NCBI RefSeq assembly: GCF_025245835.1
Contig: NZ_JAOBWS010000012.1
Span: 58,439 to 122,438, forward strand
Direction of reading: 5' to 3'
DNA length: 64,000 nucleotides
From: Rheinheimera sp. 4Y26
Lineage (GTDB): Bacteria; Pseudomonadota; Gammaproteobacteria; Enterobacterales; Alteromonadaceae
How positions within the stretch are numbered: the first letter of the stretch is position 1; every line of letters starts with the position of its first letter. The notes beneath the pieces were generated by a model that did no database searches, was not told the DNA's origin, and worked only from the letters and a program-made list of their open reading frames with translations. The translations under genes and the position numbers were made by a program. Below are positions 18,278-26,265 of this stretch, one piece after another.

Positions 18278-18310
18278 AAAAAAAACAGCGCCTAGAGGCG
18301 CTGTTTTTTT
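18278..18310. terminator. Bidirectional terminator between chrR-like and desulfurase-fusion genes
   Basis: Stem AAAACAGCGCC/GGCGCTGTTTT around TAGA with flanking A and T runs, 42 bases after the anti-sigma stop. Works for both converging genes. Confidence 0.85.
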
Positions 18311-18373
18311 AATTTGCTTCGAACTTCGATAAAATAAGTTGAGGTAACTTCAGTTAATTACGGTTAACGACAG

Positions 18374-20635
18374 TTAACTTAACATGGCAAAACCGCCCTT
18401 CAGGTTATACACCTCAGCAAAACCGGCGCGGTTTAATACTTTGGCAGCGACCAGACTGCGGTTACCGGAGCGGCATACCAACAGCAGCCGCTGCTCTTTG
18501 CGTAAAGCGCCGCTTAACAGTGCGTCACAAAGTCTGGATAAAGGCCATTGCTGAACCACAGTGCCTTCAGGCAAATAAGGGCCCAGAGCACCGGCACTTT
18601 GTTCATAAGGCTCCCGCACGTCAACCACCATCACATCGGGTTGTTGTTGCAAAAATGCCTGCAACTCTGGCGTATCAACTACAGCTTTGGCATCTGACCA
18701 ACTGACTTCAACCACCCCACACTGATACTGACTGGCCTGACAAAGTGCGGCGCTTTGTTGTCGTAGCGTCTGCAACCAACCTGGTGGGTTGTCGTTTTCT
18801 GTCAGTAAGGCGCCAAACAACGGTTGCTCTTTTGTGGCTATGGCAAAAGTGGTAAAAAAGCGCTGGGCATAATCGTGGCTGGATAACAACAAGGTATCAG
18901 GCGTGACCATGCGATTTAAGGTTTTCAGGCTTTGCTGAAAAGCGGCCGGATCTGAATCCGCTAAATCCAGCCTGCCAACACCACCTGGCAATAATAAATC
19001 ACCAACAAAAGCTGCAACCCTGACACCCTGTTGCGACAGCAGATAACTGCGGCTTTCTGCACTGTGGCCAGGGGTGGCAATTTTACTGAGTTGATAGTCG
19101 CCACACTCAATCACTGCCTGACTAAAAGGCCAGCCCAGCACATCTGTGGCCCCCTCTTGCTGCAGACCCAGTAATGCCGTTAAATCATCACGGGCTGAAC
19201 GATGGTCCTGATGTAAATGCGTATCCAGTATGGCCACCAGCTGTAACCCCTGCCCCTGCACCATGTTGGCCAGCCGGTTGGCAAGTGCCATCACTGGGTC
19301 GATAATCACCGCCTGCTGGCTTTTGGCACACACCAGCAGGTAACTGCACATATCTTCGTGTTTGAGTTGGGTTAAACCACTGACGGCGTTATCTGACAGC
19401 GGTTCAGCATCTGATAACACCAGACAACAACGCTGCACTATCACCGCCAGCCGGCGAATGGCATGACAAGCGGTTTCACATTCAGCAGCTGTCATGGCAG
19501 GGCCAAAGGATAACCGGATAGCGCCCTGACTACGCCAGCTTTCAAGACCCATGGCATCGAGCACAAAACTACTGGGCACTTTAGAGCTACAGGCAGAGCC
19601 TGAACTGATACGAATGCCGGCGGCATCAAACAAATCCATAATGTCTTTGCTGTAAAAACCAGGCACAGAAAAATTCAGCGTGGTGGGCACAATAAAAGGC
19701 GCATCACTATTAAGCACCAAAGTTGGAAATACAGCTCGTAACGCAGATAACAAAGCTTCACGGTATTGCCAGAGCACGGTTTCGGGCTGAAACACTGAAC
19801 CGGCTTTTTTATCAAGCTCAGTAAAAATGGCATGCAAGGCGGCAATACCCGGCAAATTTTCGGTGCCGGAGCGCAAACCTGCTTCCTGGCCCCCCCCGGC
19901 AATAAAAGGCTGATAAGGCGCACCATGGCGCACATATAAAAAGCCAATGCCTTTAGGTGCATACAGTTTATGGCCGCTAAAAGGTGCGTAATCAATACTG
20001 GTGTTGGCAATATCCAGCTGCATTTTGCCAAGTGCCTGCACACAATCCACCATCCAGAGCACATCAGGATTGGCGCTTCGGATCACTTTTTCCAGTAGCG
20101 CTAAATCCTGTTTAACTCCGGTTTCATTATTGGCAGCCATAGTGCAAATCAGCGCCGTCTGTGGCAAATGGCGCCGGATAAAATCCAAATCCAGCAATCC
20201 CTGACTGTTCACAGGAATGGCTTTGACCGTCGCGCCCAGCTGTAACACCTGATTCCAGTGTTTTAAACTTTCAGGTACGGCTTTATGTTCGGTCGCGCCA
20301 TACAACAACAATACCTCAGGGCCGGTTTGTCCCCTGTTTTTAGCGGCCTGCAAGGCGGCAACTATGGAGGTTTGAATGCCTTCAGTAGCACCTGATGTAA
20401 ATACAATCTGACCGCTACTGGCGCCTATAACCTTGCGTGCCAAAGCCCGGGTTGCTTCCAGTTCTACTTTCGCTTTAATACCGGTGCTGTGACTGCTGCT
20501 TGGGTTACCAAAACAGGTTTGCATATGGTGCATCACCGCCGCTGCTGCACACGGAAGTACCGGCGTAGTGGCATTGTTGTCCAGATACACTTCCTGCTGA
20601 CGCAGTCTCTGGTGCTGTGCTGATGCTGTTGACAT
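18374..20635 (-). CDS. Three-domain fusion: cysteine desulfurase, ETHE1-like persulfide dioxygenase, rhodanese
   Basis: A 753-residue polypeptide with three sulfur domains in one frame. Residues 15-400 are a NifS/IscS-type desulfurase: PLP lysine Lys223 in SGHK and persulfide-carrying Cys349 in SSGSACSS. Residues 420-640 are a metallo-beta-lactamase fold of the ETHE1 group: HLHQDH (His473, His475, Asp477, His478), TPGHS (His524), FVGD (Asp546) and SSHDY (His587); the iron ligands expected from ETHE1 (His473, His524, Asp546) are all kept. Residues 660-753 are a rhodanese with loop CRSGNRS (Cys721). No isc or suf gene is nearby. A sensible reading is sulfur relay from cysteine to a thiol carrier, then oxidation to sulfite, but the reaction is inferred. 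Confidence 0.88.
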   Translation of the reverse strand: MSTASAQHQRLRQQEVYLDNNATTPVLPCAAAAVMHHMQTCFGNPSSSHSTGIKAKVELEATRALARKVIGASSGQIVFTSGATEGIQTSIVAALQAAKNRGQTGPEVLLLYGATEHKAVPESLKHWNQVLQLGATVKAIPVNSQGLLDLDFIRRHLPQTALICTMAANNETGVKQDLALLEKVIRSANPDVLWMVDCVQALGKMQLDIANTSIDYAPFSGHKLYAPKGIGFLYVRHGAPYQPFIAGGGQEAGLRSGTENLPGIAALHAIFTELDKKAGSVFQPETVLWQYREALLSALRAVFPTLVLNSDAPFIVPTTLNFSVPGFYSKDIMDLFDAAGIRISSGSACSSKVPSSFVLDAMGLESWRSQGAIRLSFGPAMTAAECETACHAIRRLAVIVQRCCLVLSDAEPLSDNAVSGLTQLKHEDMCSYLLVCAKSQQAVIIDPVMALANRLANMVQGQGLQLVAILDTHLHQDHRSARDDLTALLGLQQEGATDVLGWPFSQAVIECGDYQLSKIATPGHSAESRSYLLSQQGVRVAAFVGDLLLPGGVGRLDLADSDPAAFQQSLKTLNRMVTPDTLLLSSHDYAQRFFTTFAIATKEQPLFGALLTENDNPPGWLQTLRQQSAALCQASQYQCGVVEVSWSDAKAVVDTPELQAFLQQQPDVMVVDVREPYEQSAGALGPYLPEGTVVQQWPLSRLCDALLSGALRKEQRLLLVCRSGNRSLVAAKVLNRAGFAEVYNLKGGFAMLS

Positions 20636-20836
20636 AAAGACGCCCTTATAACTATCGGTTATACCTTATTCCTGCACATGATAAGTAGCTATCCAGGTTC
20701 CGACAAGTGTAATCTGTTCTTTCAACAAGCAGCGCCGACCAGCTGAGATGCCTGTCAACGCATTTCAGGGTGGTAAAAAGTCTGTGGTCTAGCTTATTTG
20801 GCGCTTTGCAACATCTTAAAACCAAAAACTGCCGAT

Positions 20837-20867
20837 AAAAAAACACTCCGGCATGCGGAGTGTTTTT
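20837..20867 (-). terminator. Rho-independent terminator of fadR
   Basis: Stem AAAAACACTCCG/CGGAGTGTTTTT around a 5-base loop; on the minus strand it ends in a run of seven T, just after the fadR stop. Confidence 0.85.
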
Positions 20868-20872
20868 AGGTT

Positions 20873-21589
20873 TTATTCAACCAAATCTTTTGGAATATCA
20901 GGTCTTAAAGCCGACCAGACTTTACCACTTTCTTTACCATATTTACGCACGGCAAATACCACTTCGTCGTGTTTGCCGGCTTCGGCGTACAATTTCAACT
21001 GGTGATAATATTTACGTGCTAATTCACGGGCTTGCGGATGAGAAAAATAAAAACGGGCAATTTTGCGATACAAACCGCGAAAACCGTTCAGGATTAACAC
21101 ATAAATACGGTTTGACGAGTGCAGCGCCAGCTCATGGTTCAGATTGTAATCAAAATCAGCAAAAGCTTCTGCTGTGTCTTCCAGATGCTCAGCACCGGCA
21201 AAAACCGCAATCACTTCATCACGGTGGGTTTTAATAGCACCGCGGATATAAATAGCACTGATATTGGTACGGGCTGATAACAGCTCATCCACTAATTCCG
21301 GCATCCGGTCTTCGTCCAGACGGGCTAACGTTTCCAGAATATTCAGGCCGGATGTTTCCCAGAAATTATTTACTTTGGTGGGTTTGCCATGCTGGATGGT
21401 CAGCCAGCCATCACGGGCCAGACGTTGCAATACTTCACGTAACGTGGTACGGGTGACGCCAATCAGCTCAGAGAGTTCGCGTTCGGCAGGTAAAATAGAA
21501 CCTGGCGCAAACTTGCCATTCCAAATGGATTCAACAATGTATTCTTCAGCAAAACCTGCCGGGCTCTGCGCTTTTATGAGGTTGGTCAT
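20873..21589 (-). CDS. fadR: Fatty acid metabolism transcriptional regulator FadR
   Basis: A 238-residue GntR-family regulator that binds acyl-CoA. The winged-helix DNA-binding domain (residues 8-75, [13 protein letters not shown] ... [48 protein letters not shown]) is nearly identical to Escherichia coli FadR, so the same DNA consensus can be expected. The C-terminal helical acyl-CoA domain is more diverged. FadR represses beta-oxidation genes and activates unsaturated fatty acid synthesis. A FadR-like site sits 44-60 bases before its own start, and dsbB is divergent. Confidence 0.96.
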   Translation of the reverse strand: MTNLIKAQSPAGFAEEYIVESIWNGKFAPGSILPAERELSELIGVTRTTLREVLQRLARDGWLTIQHGKPTKVNNFWETSGLNILETLARLDEDRMPELVDELLSARTNISAIYIRGAIKTHRDEVIAVFAGAEHLEDTAEAFADFDYNLNHELALHSSNRIYVLILNGFRGLYRKIARFYFSHPQARELARKYYHQLKLYAEAGKHDEVVFAVRKYGKESGKVWSALRPDIPKDLVE

Positions 21590-21632
21590 CCGGATTTGTC
21601 CGTTTATTAGTTGTCTGTCTCACCACGATTGG

Positions 21633-21649
21633 CACTGATTGTACCAGAG
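21633..21649 (-). promoter_or_regulatory. Candidate FadR operator in front of fadR (autoregulation)
   Basis: On the minus strand CTCTGGTACAATCAGTG, which agrees at 12 of 17 positions with the Escherichia coli fadBA operator as I recall it, including CTGGTAC. It lies in the fadR-dsbB intergenic region, 44-60 bases before the fadR start. Binding is inferred. Confidence 0.4.
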
Positions 21650-21706
21650 CGGAATCAGTTAACAAGCCATGCTATAAAAATTGCCCTGAGTGATTGATCG
21701 CAAAGG

Positions 21707-21735
21707 TTGTTTTAGATAACAAATTGGCTTAGATT
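21707..21735 (+). promoter_or_regulatory. Possible dsbB promoter
   Basis: TTGTTT (21707-21712), a 17-base spacer and TAGATT (21730-21735) lie about 40 bases before the dsbB start codon. Both hexamers are imperfect. Confidence 0.3.
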
Positions 21736-21776
21736 GTGCGTTGGATTATTTTTACCACTCCAACAAGGGAAATCAG

Positions 21777-22310
21777 ATGTTTGCAGCAGTGGCTCGTTGG
21801 CCAAAACAACGCTGGCCTTGGGTTCTTTTAGCCTTCAGTGCACTGGCCTTGATGTTGGTGGCCTTGTTCTTCCAATATGGCATGGCATTGGCGCCTTGCA
21901 TTATGTGTGTCTATCAGCGCTTTGCCATTACCGGTATTTTATTTGCCGGTCTGATTGGCTTGTGGGGTCGCGAGTCGGCACTGGTGCGTTGGCTGGCCTA
22001 TAGCAGCTGGACTATCTCTGCTGGCTGGGGTTTAAAAATTGCCCATGATCAGGTGTTAATCGAAGAGGTCGTTAAAAATGGCGGTTTCTCCAGCTGTGGC
22101 CTTTTTGCCGAATTCCCTACCTGGTTACCTTTAGATCAATGGTTCCCTGCTATTTTTAATCCAACCGGTGTTTGTGGTGAAATTGCCTGGCAATTTTTAG
22201 GTTATTCAATGCCATTCTGGATGCGTATTGTATTCGCCGTTTATCTGGTGTTGGCTTTAGTGGTGATGGCAAGTCAGCTGAAAAAACATAAATATAATCC
22301 TTATGATTAA
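21777..22310 (+). CDS. dsbB: Disulfide bond formation protein B
   Basis: A 177-residue inner-membrane protein with four transmembrane helices that reoxidises DsbA and passes electrons to quinone. The two essential cysteine pairs are present at nearly the same positions as in Escherichia coli: Cys41/Cys44 (CIMC) and Cys107/Cys133, with the PTWLPLDQW loop between them. The ATG at 21777 has AAGGGA six bases upstream; an in-frame TTG at 21741 would add 12 unneeded residues. Divergent from fadR and followed by a terminator. Confidence 0.94.
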   Translation: MFAAVARWPKQRWPWVLLAFSALALMLVALFFQYGMALAPCIMCVYQRFAITGILFAGLIGLWGRESALVRWLAYSSWTISAGWGLKIAHDQVLIEEVVKNGGFSSCGLFAEFPTWLPLDQWFPAIFNPTGVCGEIAWQFLGYSMPFWMRIVFAVYLVLALVVMASQLKKHKYNPYD

Positions 22311-22350
22311 TCGTCCGCTGCAATAAACTTTTGGGCAAAACAACCAACAT

Positions 22351-22380
22351 AAAAAAACCGCCAGCAAAGGCGGTTTTTTT
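22351..22380. terminator. Bidirectional terminator between dsbB and fklB
   Basis: Perfect 12-base stem AAAAAAACCGCC/GGCGGTTTTTTT around AGCAAA. Serves both converging genes. Confidence 0.92.
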
Positions 22381-22400
22381 ATCTACTCAGCAAAACTGAG

Positions 22401-23018
22401 TTATGCAACAATCGCCAGCAGTTCAACGTCAAATACCAGCGCACTAAAAGGCGCAATAGATGCGCCGGCGCCACGCTCGCCGTACGCCAGCTGATGTGGG
22501 ATGTACAAACGGTATTTTGAACCCACCGGCATCAGCTGCAATGCTTCAGTCCAGCCAGCAATCACACCACCGACCGGGAATTCAGCAGGCTGACCGCGGT
22601 TGTATGAGCTGTCAAATACAGTACCGTCAATTAAAGTACCGTGGTAATGAGTACGTACAGTAGAGGCACGTGTTGGTTTTTCACCGTCACCAGCCACCAG
22701 CACTTCATATTGCAAACCTGATGCAGTGGTCACCACACCTGGTTTTTTTGCATTTTCTGCCAGGAAGGCTTCACCGGCACCAGCGGCCAGTTTAGCTTGT
22801 TCTTCCTGTTCAGCCTGCATCCGGGCGCTGATCACTTCAAATGCGGCGCGGATTTGTTGTTCTGACACTTCAGGCTCATCACCATAAAAAGCAGCAGCTA
22901 AACCAGCGGCAACAGCGGCGATATCCAAACCTTCAAATGGGTTATCAGCCAGTTGCTGACCCATTTGCAGACCTATGCCATAACTGGCGTGTTGTTCAAG
23001 GGTGGTGAATGTTGACAT
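22401..23018 (-). CDS. fklB: FKBP-type peptidyl-prolyl isomerase FklB (FKBP22-like)
   Basis: A 205-residue cytosolic proline isomerase. The N-terminal dimerisation domain (EQHASYGIGLQMGQQL ...) and long helix to about residue 90 precede the FKBP domain with YEVLVAGDGEKPT, DGTVFDSSYNRGQPAEFPVGGVIAGWTEALQLMPVGSK and LAYGERGAGASIAPFSALVFDVELL. The order and length match Escherichia coli FklB. The ATG at 23018 is chosen; 14 more upstream codons are open but unlike the family. Confidence 0.93.
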   Translation of the reverse strand: MSTFTTLEQHASYGIGLQMGQQLADNPFEGLDIAAVAAGLAAAFYGDEPEVSEQQIRAAFEVISARMQAEQEEQAKLAAGAGEAFLAENAKKPGVVTTASGLQYEVLVAGDGEKPTRASTVRTHYHGTLIDGTVFDSSYNRGQPAEFPVGGVIAGWTEALQLMPVGSKYRLYIPHQLAYGERGAGASIAPFSALVFDVELLAIVA

Positions 23019-23158
23019 AAAAATCACTTTTGATGATGCGCCAGGGGCGCCGTTAAACACAGATAACGCTAAAGCATTATCAGGAAACTGCTGATGCTAG
23101 CCGATTTTGCCCCGCTTGTCTTGAGCGCAATATTCCGGCCGCTGTAATTCAGGCAGAC

Positions 23159-23440
23159 TCAGGCAGACAATGCCTGTACTTCTTGCCAAATTTGCCGGAC
23201 CAGTTGTTCGTCGGCTTCGCTGAGCTCACCGCCAGCAATAGCAGAAGCCAGGCTTTCATCAACCATGTTGATAATATCTGCTGCGACAAAAGGCTGCTCA
23301 GCCACCTGCAACCGCCCCACACCAAGGTCGACATGCCCCCGCAGATAACCGGCGGCAAACAGCTCGTCGTCGCTGGCCGTTGCCACACTTTGGTCAAAAT
23401 ACTGGCTGATAGCCTGAATAAATTGTTCGGTTTGTTGCAT
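23159..23440 (-). CDS. yfcL: YfcL family protein
   Basis: A 93-residue acidic protein. The segment ASDDELFAAGYLRGHVDLGV and the helix SLASAIAGGELSEADEQLVRQIWQEV match Escherichia coli YfcL, whose role is unknown. It starts 2 bases after the ATP-NAD kinase family gene and is therefore in one operon with it. In Escherichia coli yfcL lies close to aroC, prmB and smrB, which are also close by here. Confidence 0.85.
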   Translation of the reverse strand: MQQTEQFIQAISQYFDQSVATASDDELFAAGYLRGHVDLGVGRLQVAEQPFVAADIINMVDESLASAIAGGELSEADEQLVRQIWQEVQALSA

Positions 23441-23442
23441 GC

Positions 23443-24618
23443 TTACTCCTCAAGGCCAAGCCGGTACATCACATAATCGTTATAACCACACAGCACTTTG
23501 AGCATGCCCTGCAATTGTTGGTCGAGTGCGGCATCGCCACTGTCACTGATGAGTGGCCTGCCGTTTAACTGTTGTAATTTGGATTTGGTCGCAATCAGCA
23601 TAATATTGTCGCGGCCAATGGCACGGATCACTGTAGGAGATAACTGCTGATTGCCACGACCAAAAATATGGCCCTGGCCGCCGATGAGCGTGATCACCAG
23701 TTTGCAGGGATAACCCTGCACCAGCTCAAGCAGCTGTGAAGCTGTTACATCGGAGGCTATCACTTCACCGTTTTCTACTACATCCACACCGAGCAGCGTA
23801 TTAGGCAAGCCAAGTTCGTCCATCACCGCGGCCACTGTTGAGCCTGAGCCCATCACATAACGCACGCCATCTTCCATTTGACCGACAACATAAGCGGCCA
23901 AATCATCCAGCACCAGTGCTTCAGATTCTTTGCCGGCACTTTTTACACTTTGCACATAACGAAGCTCACTCGGGATTTGCATTTCACCATATCTTTTGGC
24001 GCGTACTGTGCCCTGGCGAAACGCCACTTCGTCAATATCCATCACCTGCGCGTCCTGCACCGTGACCAGTTCACCACGCACCATTTGCGCCACCACTTTG
24101 CCAGCCGCTGCCGGGGTAATGGCATACACACCTGAATGAATTTTGCAGCCGGCCGGAATACCAAGCACTGTGGTATGGGACTGGCTGTGATGATTGGCAA
24201 TCACAGCGCAAATGTTGCGTGCTGTGCCGTCGCCACCGGCAAACAACAATAAATCCACGCCCCGTTCCACTAAAATTGCGGCAGCCTGCTCAGTGTCAGC
24301 AGCGGTAGAAGGTTGGCTTTGTGCCTGCCCGACCACTTCAACCGCAAAACCAAGCTCTGCAGCCACATCCTGCCCCATATCACCGGCAAAAGTGTACACA
24401 CGGATTTGCTTACGCACACTTAACAGTTCGGTCAGCGCAGCTTTGGCGCGCTGCTGCGCCAGCGGCACAGCACCCAGCGCAATGGCCTGTTCTGCCATAC
24501 CGTCACTGCCTTTGAGGGCAACACTGCCGCCAATACCGGCCCATGGATTGATAATCAAACCCAGCCGAAAGGCGCTATTTTGTAGTTTAACCGGTACTGC
24601 AGAGGAGTTTGGCAACAT
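23443..24618 (-). CDS. ATP-NAD kinase family protein
   Basis: A 391-residue protein with a diacylglycerol/NAD-kinase fold. The nucleotide motif GGDGT lies at residues 128-132 (LLLFAGGDGTARNI), preceded by the start LGLIINPWAGIGG and followed by VLGIPAGCKIHSGVYAITP, all typical of the archaeal-type or long ATP-NAD kinase group rather than of NadK. The ATG at 24618 with GGAA upstream gives this start; the frame stays open 33 codons further. It is co-transcribed with yfcL. The true substrate is not established for this group. Confidence 0.8.
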   Translation of the reverse strand: MLPNSSAVPVKLQNSAFRLGLIINPWAGIGGSVALKGSDGMAEQAIALGAVPLAQQRAKAALTELLSVRKQIRVYTFAGDMGQDVAAELGFAVEVVGQAQSQPSTAADTEQAAAILVERGVDLLLFAGGDGTARNICAVIANHHSQSHTTVLGIPAGCKIHSGVYAITPAAAGKVVAQMVRGELVTVQDAQVMDIDEVAFRQGTVRAKRYGEMQIPSELRYVQSVKSAGKESEALVLDDLAAYVVGQMEDGVRYVMGSGSTVAAVMDELGLPNTLLGVDVVENGEVIASDVTASQLLELVQGYPCKLVITLIGGQGHIFGRGNQQLSPTVIRAIGRDNIMLIATKSKLQQLNGRPLISDSGDAALDQQLQGMLKVLCGYNDYVMYRLGLEE

Positions 24619-24677
24619 AAAAAATTCCGGCCTCTCAAAACAAAACACAAAGCCAAGGTAAAAGTGGCCGGCATTGT

Positions 24678-24694
24678 AACCAATCAGACCTGAG
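24678..24694. promoter_or_regulatory. Candidate FadR operator 1 in the aldehyde dehydrogenase/kinase divergent region
   Basis: AACCAATCAGACCTGAG matches 11 of 16 informative positions of the FadR consensus AACTGGTCNGACCTGTT as I recall it. Weak alone, but a second site lies 25 bases away. Confidence 0.3.
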
Positions 24695-24718
24695 CTGGCA
24701 AAGCGGCAGCATTGCACA

Positions 24719-24731
24719 GAGGTCCAACCTC
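24719..24731. promoter_or_regulatory. Candidate FadR operator 2 in the aldehyde dehydrogenase promoter region
   Basis: GAGGTCCAACCTC contains AGGTCCAACCT, which differs from the fadI operator of this window (AGGTCTGACCT) only at the centre and one neighbour. It lies 40-52 bases before the aldehyde dehydrogenase start. Confidence 0.4.
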
Positions 24732-24770
24732 AAGTAGATTAGGCTTTTTGATAGTCAACCGGATCTTCTG

Positions 24771-26171
24771 ATGCAGTTTCTCAAAGACAGTTTTGACCGC
24801 CTGATGGCAGCTTATCAGCAGCAGCCCTACCCGGATTTGCAACAACGCAAAATGCAACTTCAGGCGCTACGTGGGCAGTTACTTCAACAAAAACCAGCTT
24901 TATTGGCCGCACTGAACGCTGATTTTGGCCAGCGTAGTGCCAGCGAAAGTCAGATGCTGGAGTTGCTGCCAAGTGTCGGCAGTATCGACTACAGCTTAAA
25001 GCGGCTAAAAAAATGGCTCAAACCAGAAAAACGCCATGTCAGCTGGTTATTTTTACCGGCAAAAAACTATGTGGTGCATCAGCCGTTGGGGGTGGTCGGC
25101 ATTATAGTGCCCTGGAATTATCCGGTGTTTTTAAGCCTGGGGCCTTTAGTGGCAGCAATCAGTGCCGGTAATAAAGTGATGCTGAAATTATCGGAATTCA
25201 CCCCTCAAACCAATCAGGTGTTAAAAAACATCATTGAAACTGCATTGCCGGACACGGCACTGGTGATAGAAGGCGACGCCGGCGTGGCAGCAGCCTTTAG
25301 CCAACTGCCTTTTGCACATTTGTTATACACAGGCTCAACGGCTGTAGGTTATCAGGTGATGCGCGCTGCCAGCGCCAATCTGACGCCTGTGACACTGGAG
25401 CTTGGCGGCAAGTCGCCACTAATCATCGCCCCCGATGCCAATATCAACCAAATGGCCGAGCGTATTGTGTTTGGCAAAACCGCTAATGCCGGCCAAACCT
25501 GTGTGGCGCCGGATTATCTGCTGGTCCCCAAAGATAACATTGAGCAATGTGTCAGCGTACTTCAGCAGCAGTTTTTGCAGTTTTACCCAAAGGCACAATT
25601 TGAACAGAGTTACCCGGCCATTATTAACGAGCGCCACTACCAGAGACTGCAGAATTATTTAACAGAAGCCAAAGCAGCGGGCGCCCGGGTAATCAGTTGC
25701 CTGGATGTAACACCAAAACAGCAGCAACAAAGATTAATGCCGCTCACCCTGGTACTCAATGCACCGCTTGATTCAGCACTTTGGCGTGAGGAAATTTTTG
25801 GCCCTGTGCTGCCGGTCTATGGTTATCAGAGTATTGAAGAAGCACTTCATTTTGTGCAGCAAAAACCAAAGCCACTGGCGCTTTATTTATTCAGTGACAA
25901 CAGTGCACTGCAACAGCAGGTGCTGCAGCAGACCCATGCCGGAGGGGTTTGTATCAATGAAACCTTAATCCATGCGGGTCAGGAAGATTTACCTTTTGGC
26001 GGCATAGGGCCGAGCGGTATAGGTGCTTATCATGGCAAAGAAGGATTTTTAACCTTTAGTCACGCCAAAGCTGTGCATCAAAAAGGCAGGTTGAATACAG
26101 GTCAGATGGCCTATCCGCAGCACAGAGCCAAACTGTTTGATAAATTGCTGAACTATCTGTTGCGCCCTTAA
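24771..26171 (+). CDS. Aldehyde dehydrogenase, coniferyl-aldehyde-dehydrogenase-like (class 3 type)
   Basis: A 466-residue NAD(P)-dependent aldehyde dehydrogenase. Catalytic residues are Glu210 in LELGGKSP and Cys244 in AGQTCVAPDY; the cofactor loop is YTGSTAVG and the domain bridge EIFGPVLPV. The short N-terminus and C-terminal hydrophobic stretch are those of class 3 enzymes such as CalB or fatty aldehyde dehydrogenases. FadR-like sites upstream favour a long-chain aldehyde substrate, but that is inference. Divergent from the ATP-NAD kinase gene and closed by a strong terminator. Confidence 0.88.
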   Translation: MQFLKDSFDRLMAAYQQQPYPDLQQRKMQLQALRGQLLQQKPALLAALNADFGQRSASESQMLELLPSVGSIDYSLKRLKKWLKPEKRHVSWLFLPAKNYVVHQPLGVVGIIVPWNYPVFLSLGPLVAAISAGNKVMLKLSEFTPQTNQVLKNIIETALPDTALVIEGDAGVAAAFSQLPFAHLLYTGSTAVGYQVMRAASANLTPVTLELGGKSPLIIAPDANINQMAERIVFGKTANAGQTCVAPDYLLVPKDNIEQCVSVLQQQFLQFYPKAQFEQSYPAIINERHYQRLQNYLTEAKAAGARVISCLDVTPKQQQQRLMPLTLVLNAPLDSALWREEIFGPVLPVYGYQSIEEALHFVQQKPKPLALYLFSDNSALQQQVLQQTHAGGVCINETLIHAGQEDLPFGGIGPSGIGAYHGKEGFLTFSHAKAVHQKGRLNTGQMAYPQHRAKLFDKLLNYLLRP

Positions 26172-26182
26172 CTGCAGCTATC

Positions 26183-26208
26183 GGGCGGTGTGCACACCGC
26201 CCTTTTTT
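26183..26208 (+). terminator. Rho-independent terminator of the aldehyde dehydrogenase gene
   Basis: A 20-base perfect palindrome GGGCGGTGTGCACACCGCCC followed by six T, 11 bases after the stop codon. Confidence 0.9.
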
Positions 26209-26265
26209 ATTTAAGCTTTTTGTTTAACGTTGTTTTTTAATATTTTATTCAACATCAAACCTTGC

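Noticed and set aside
18350..18385. Three GTTAA-containing units about 11 bases apart near the desulfurase-fusion stop
   Set aside because: Short and imperfect, partly within coding sequence; likely chance.
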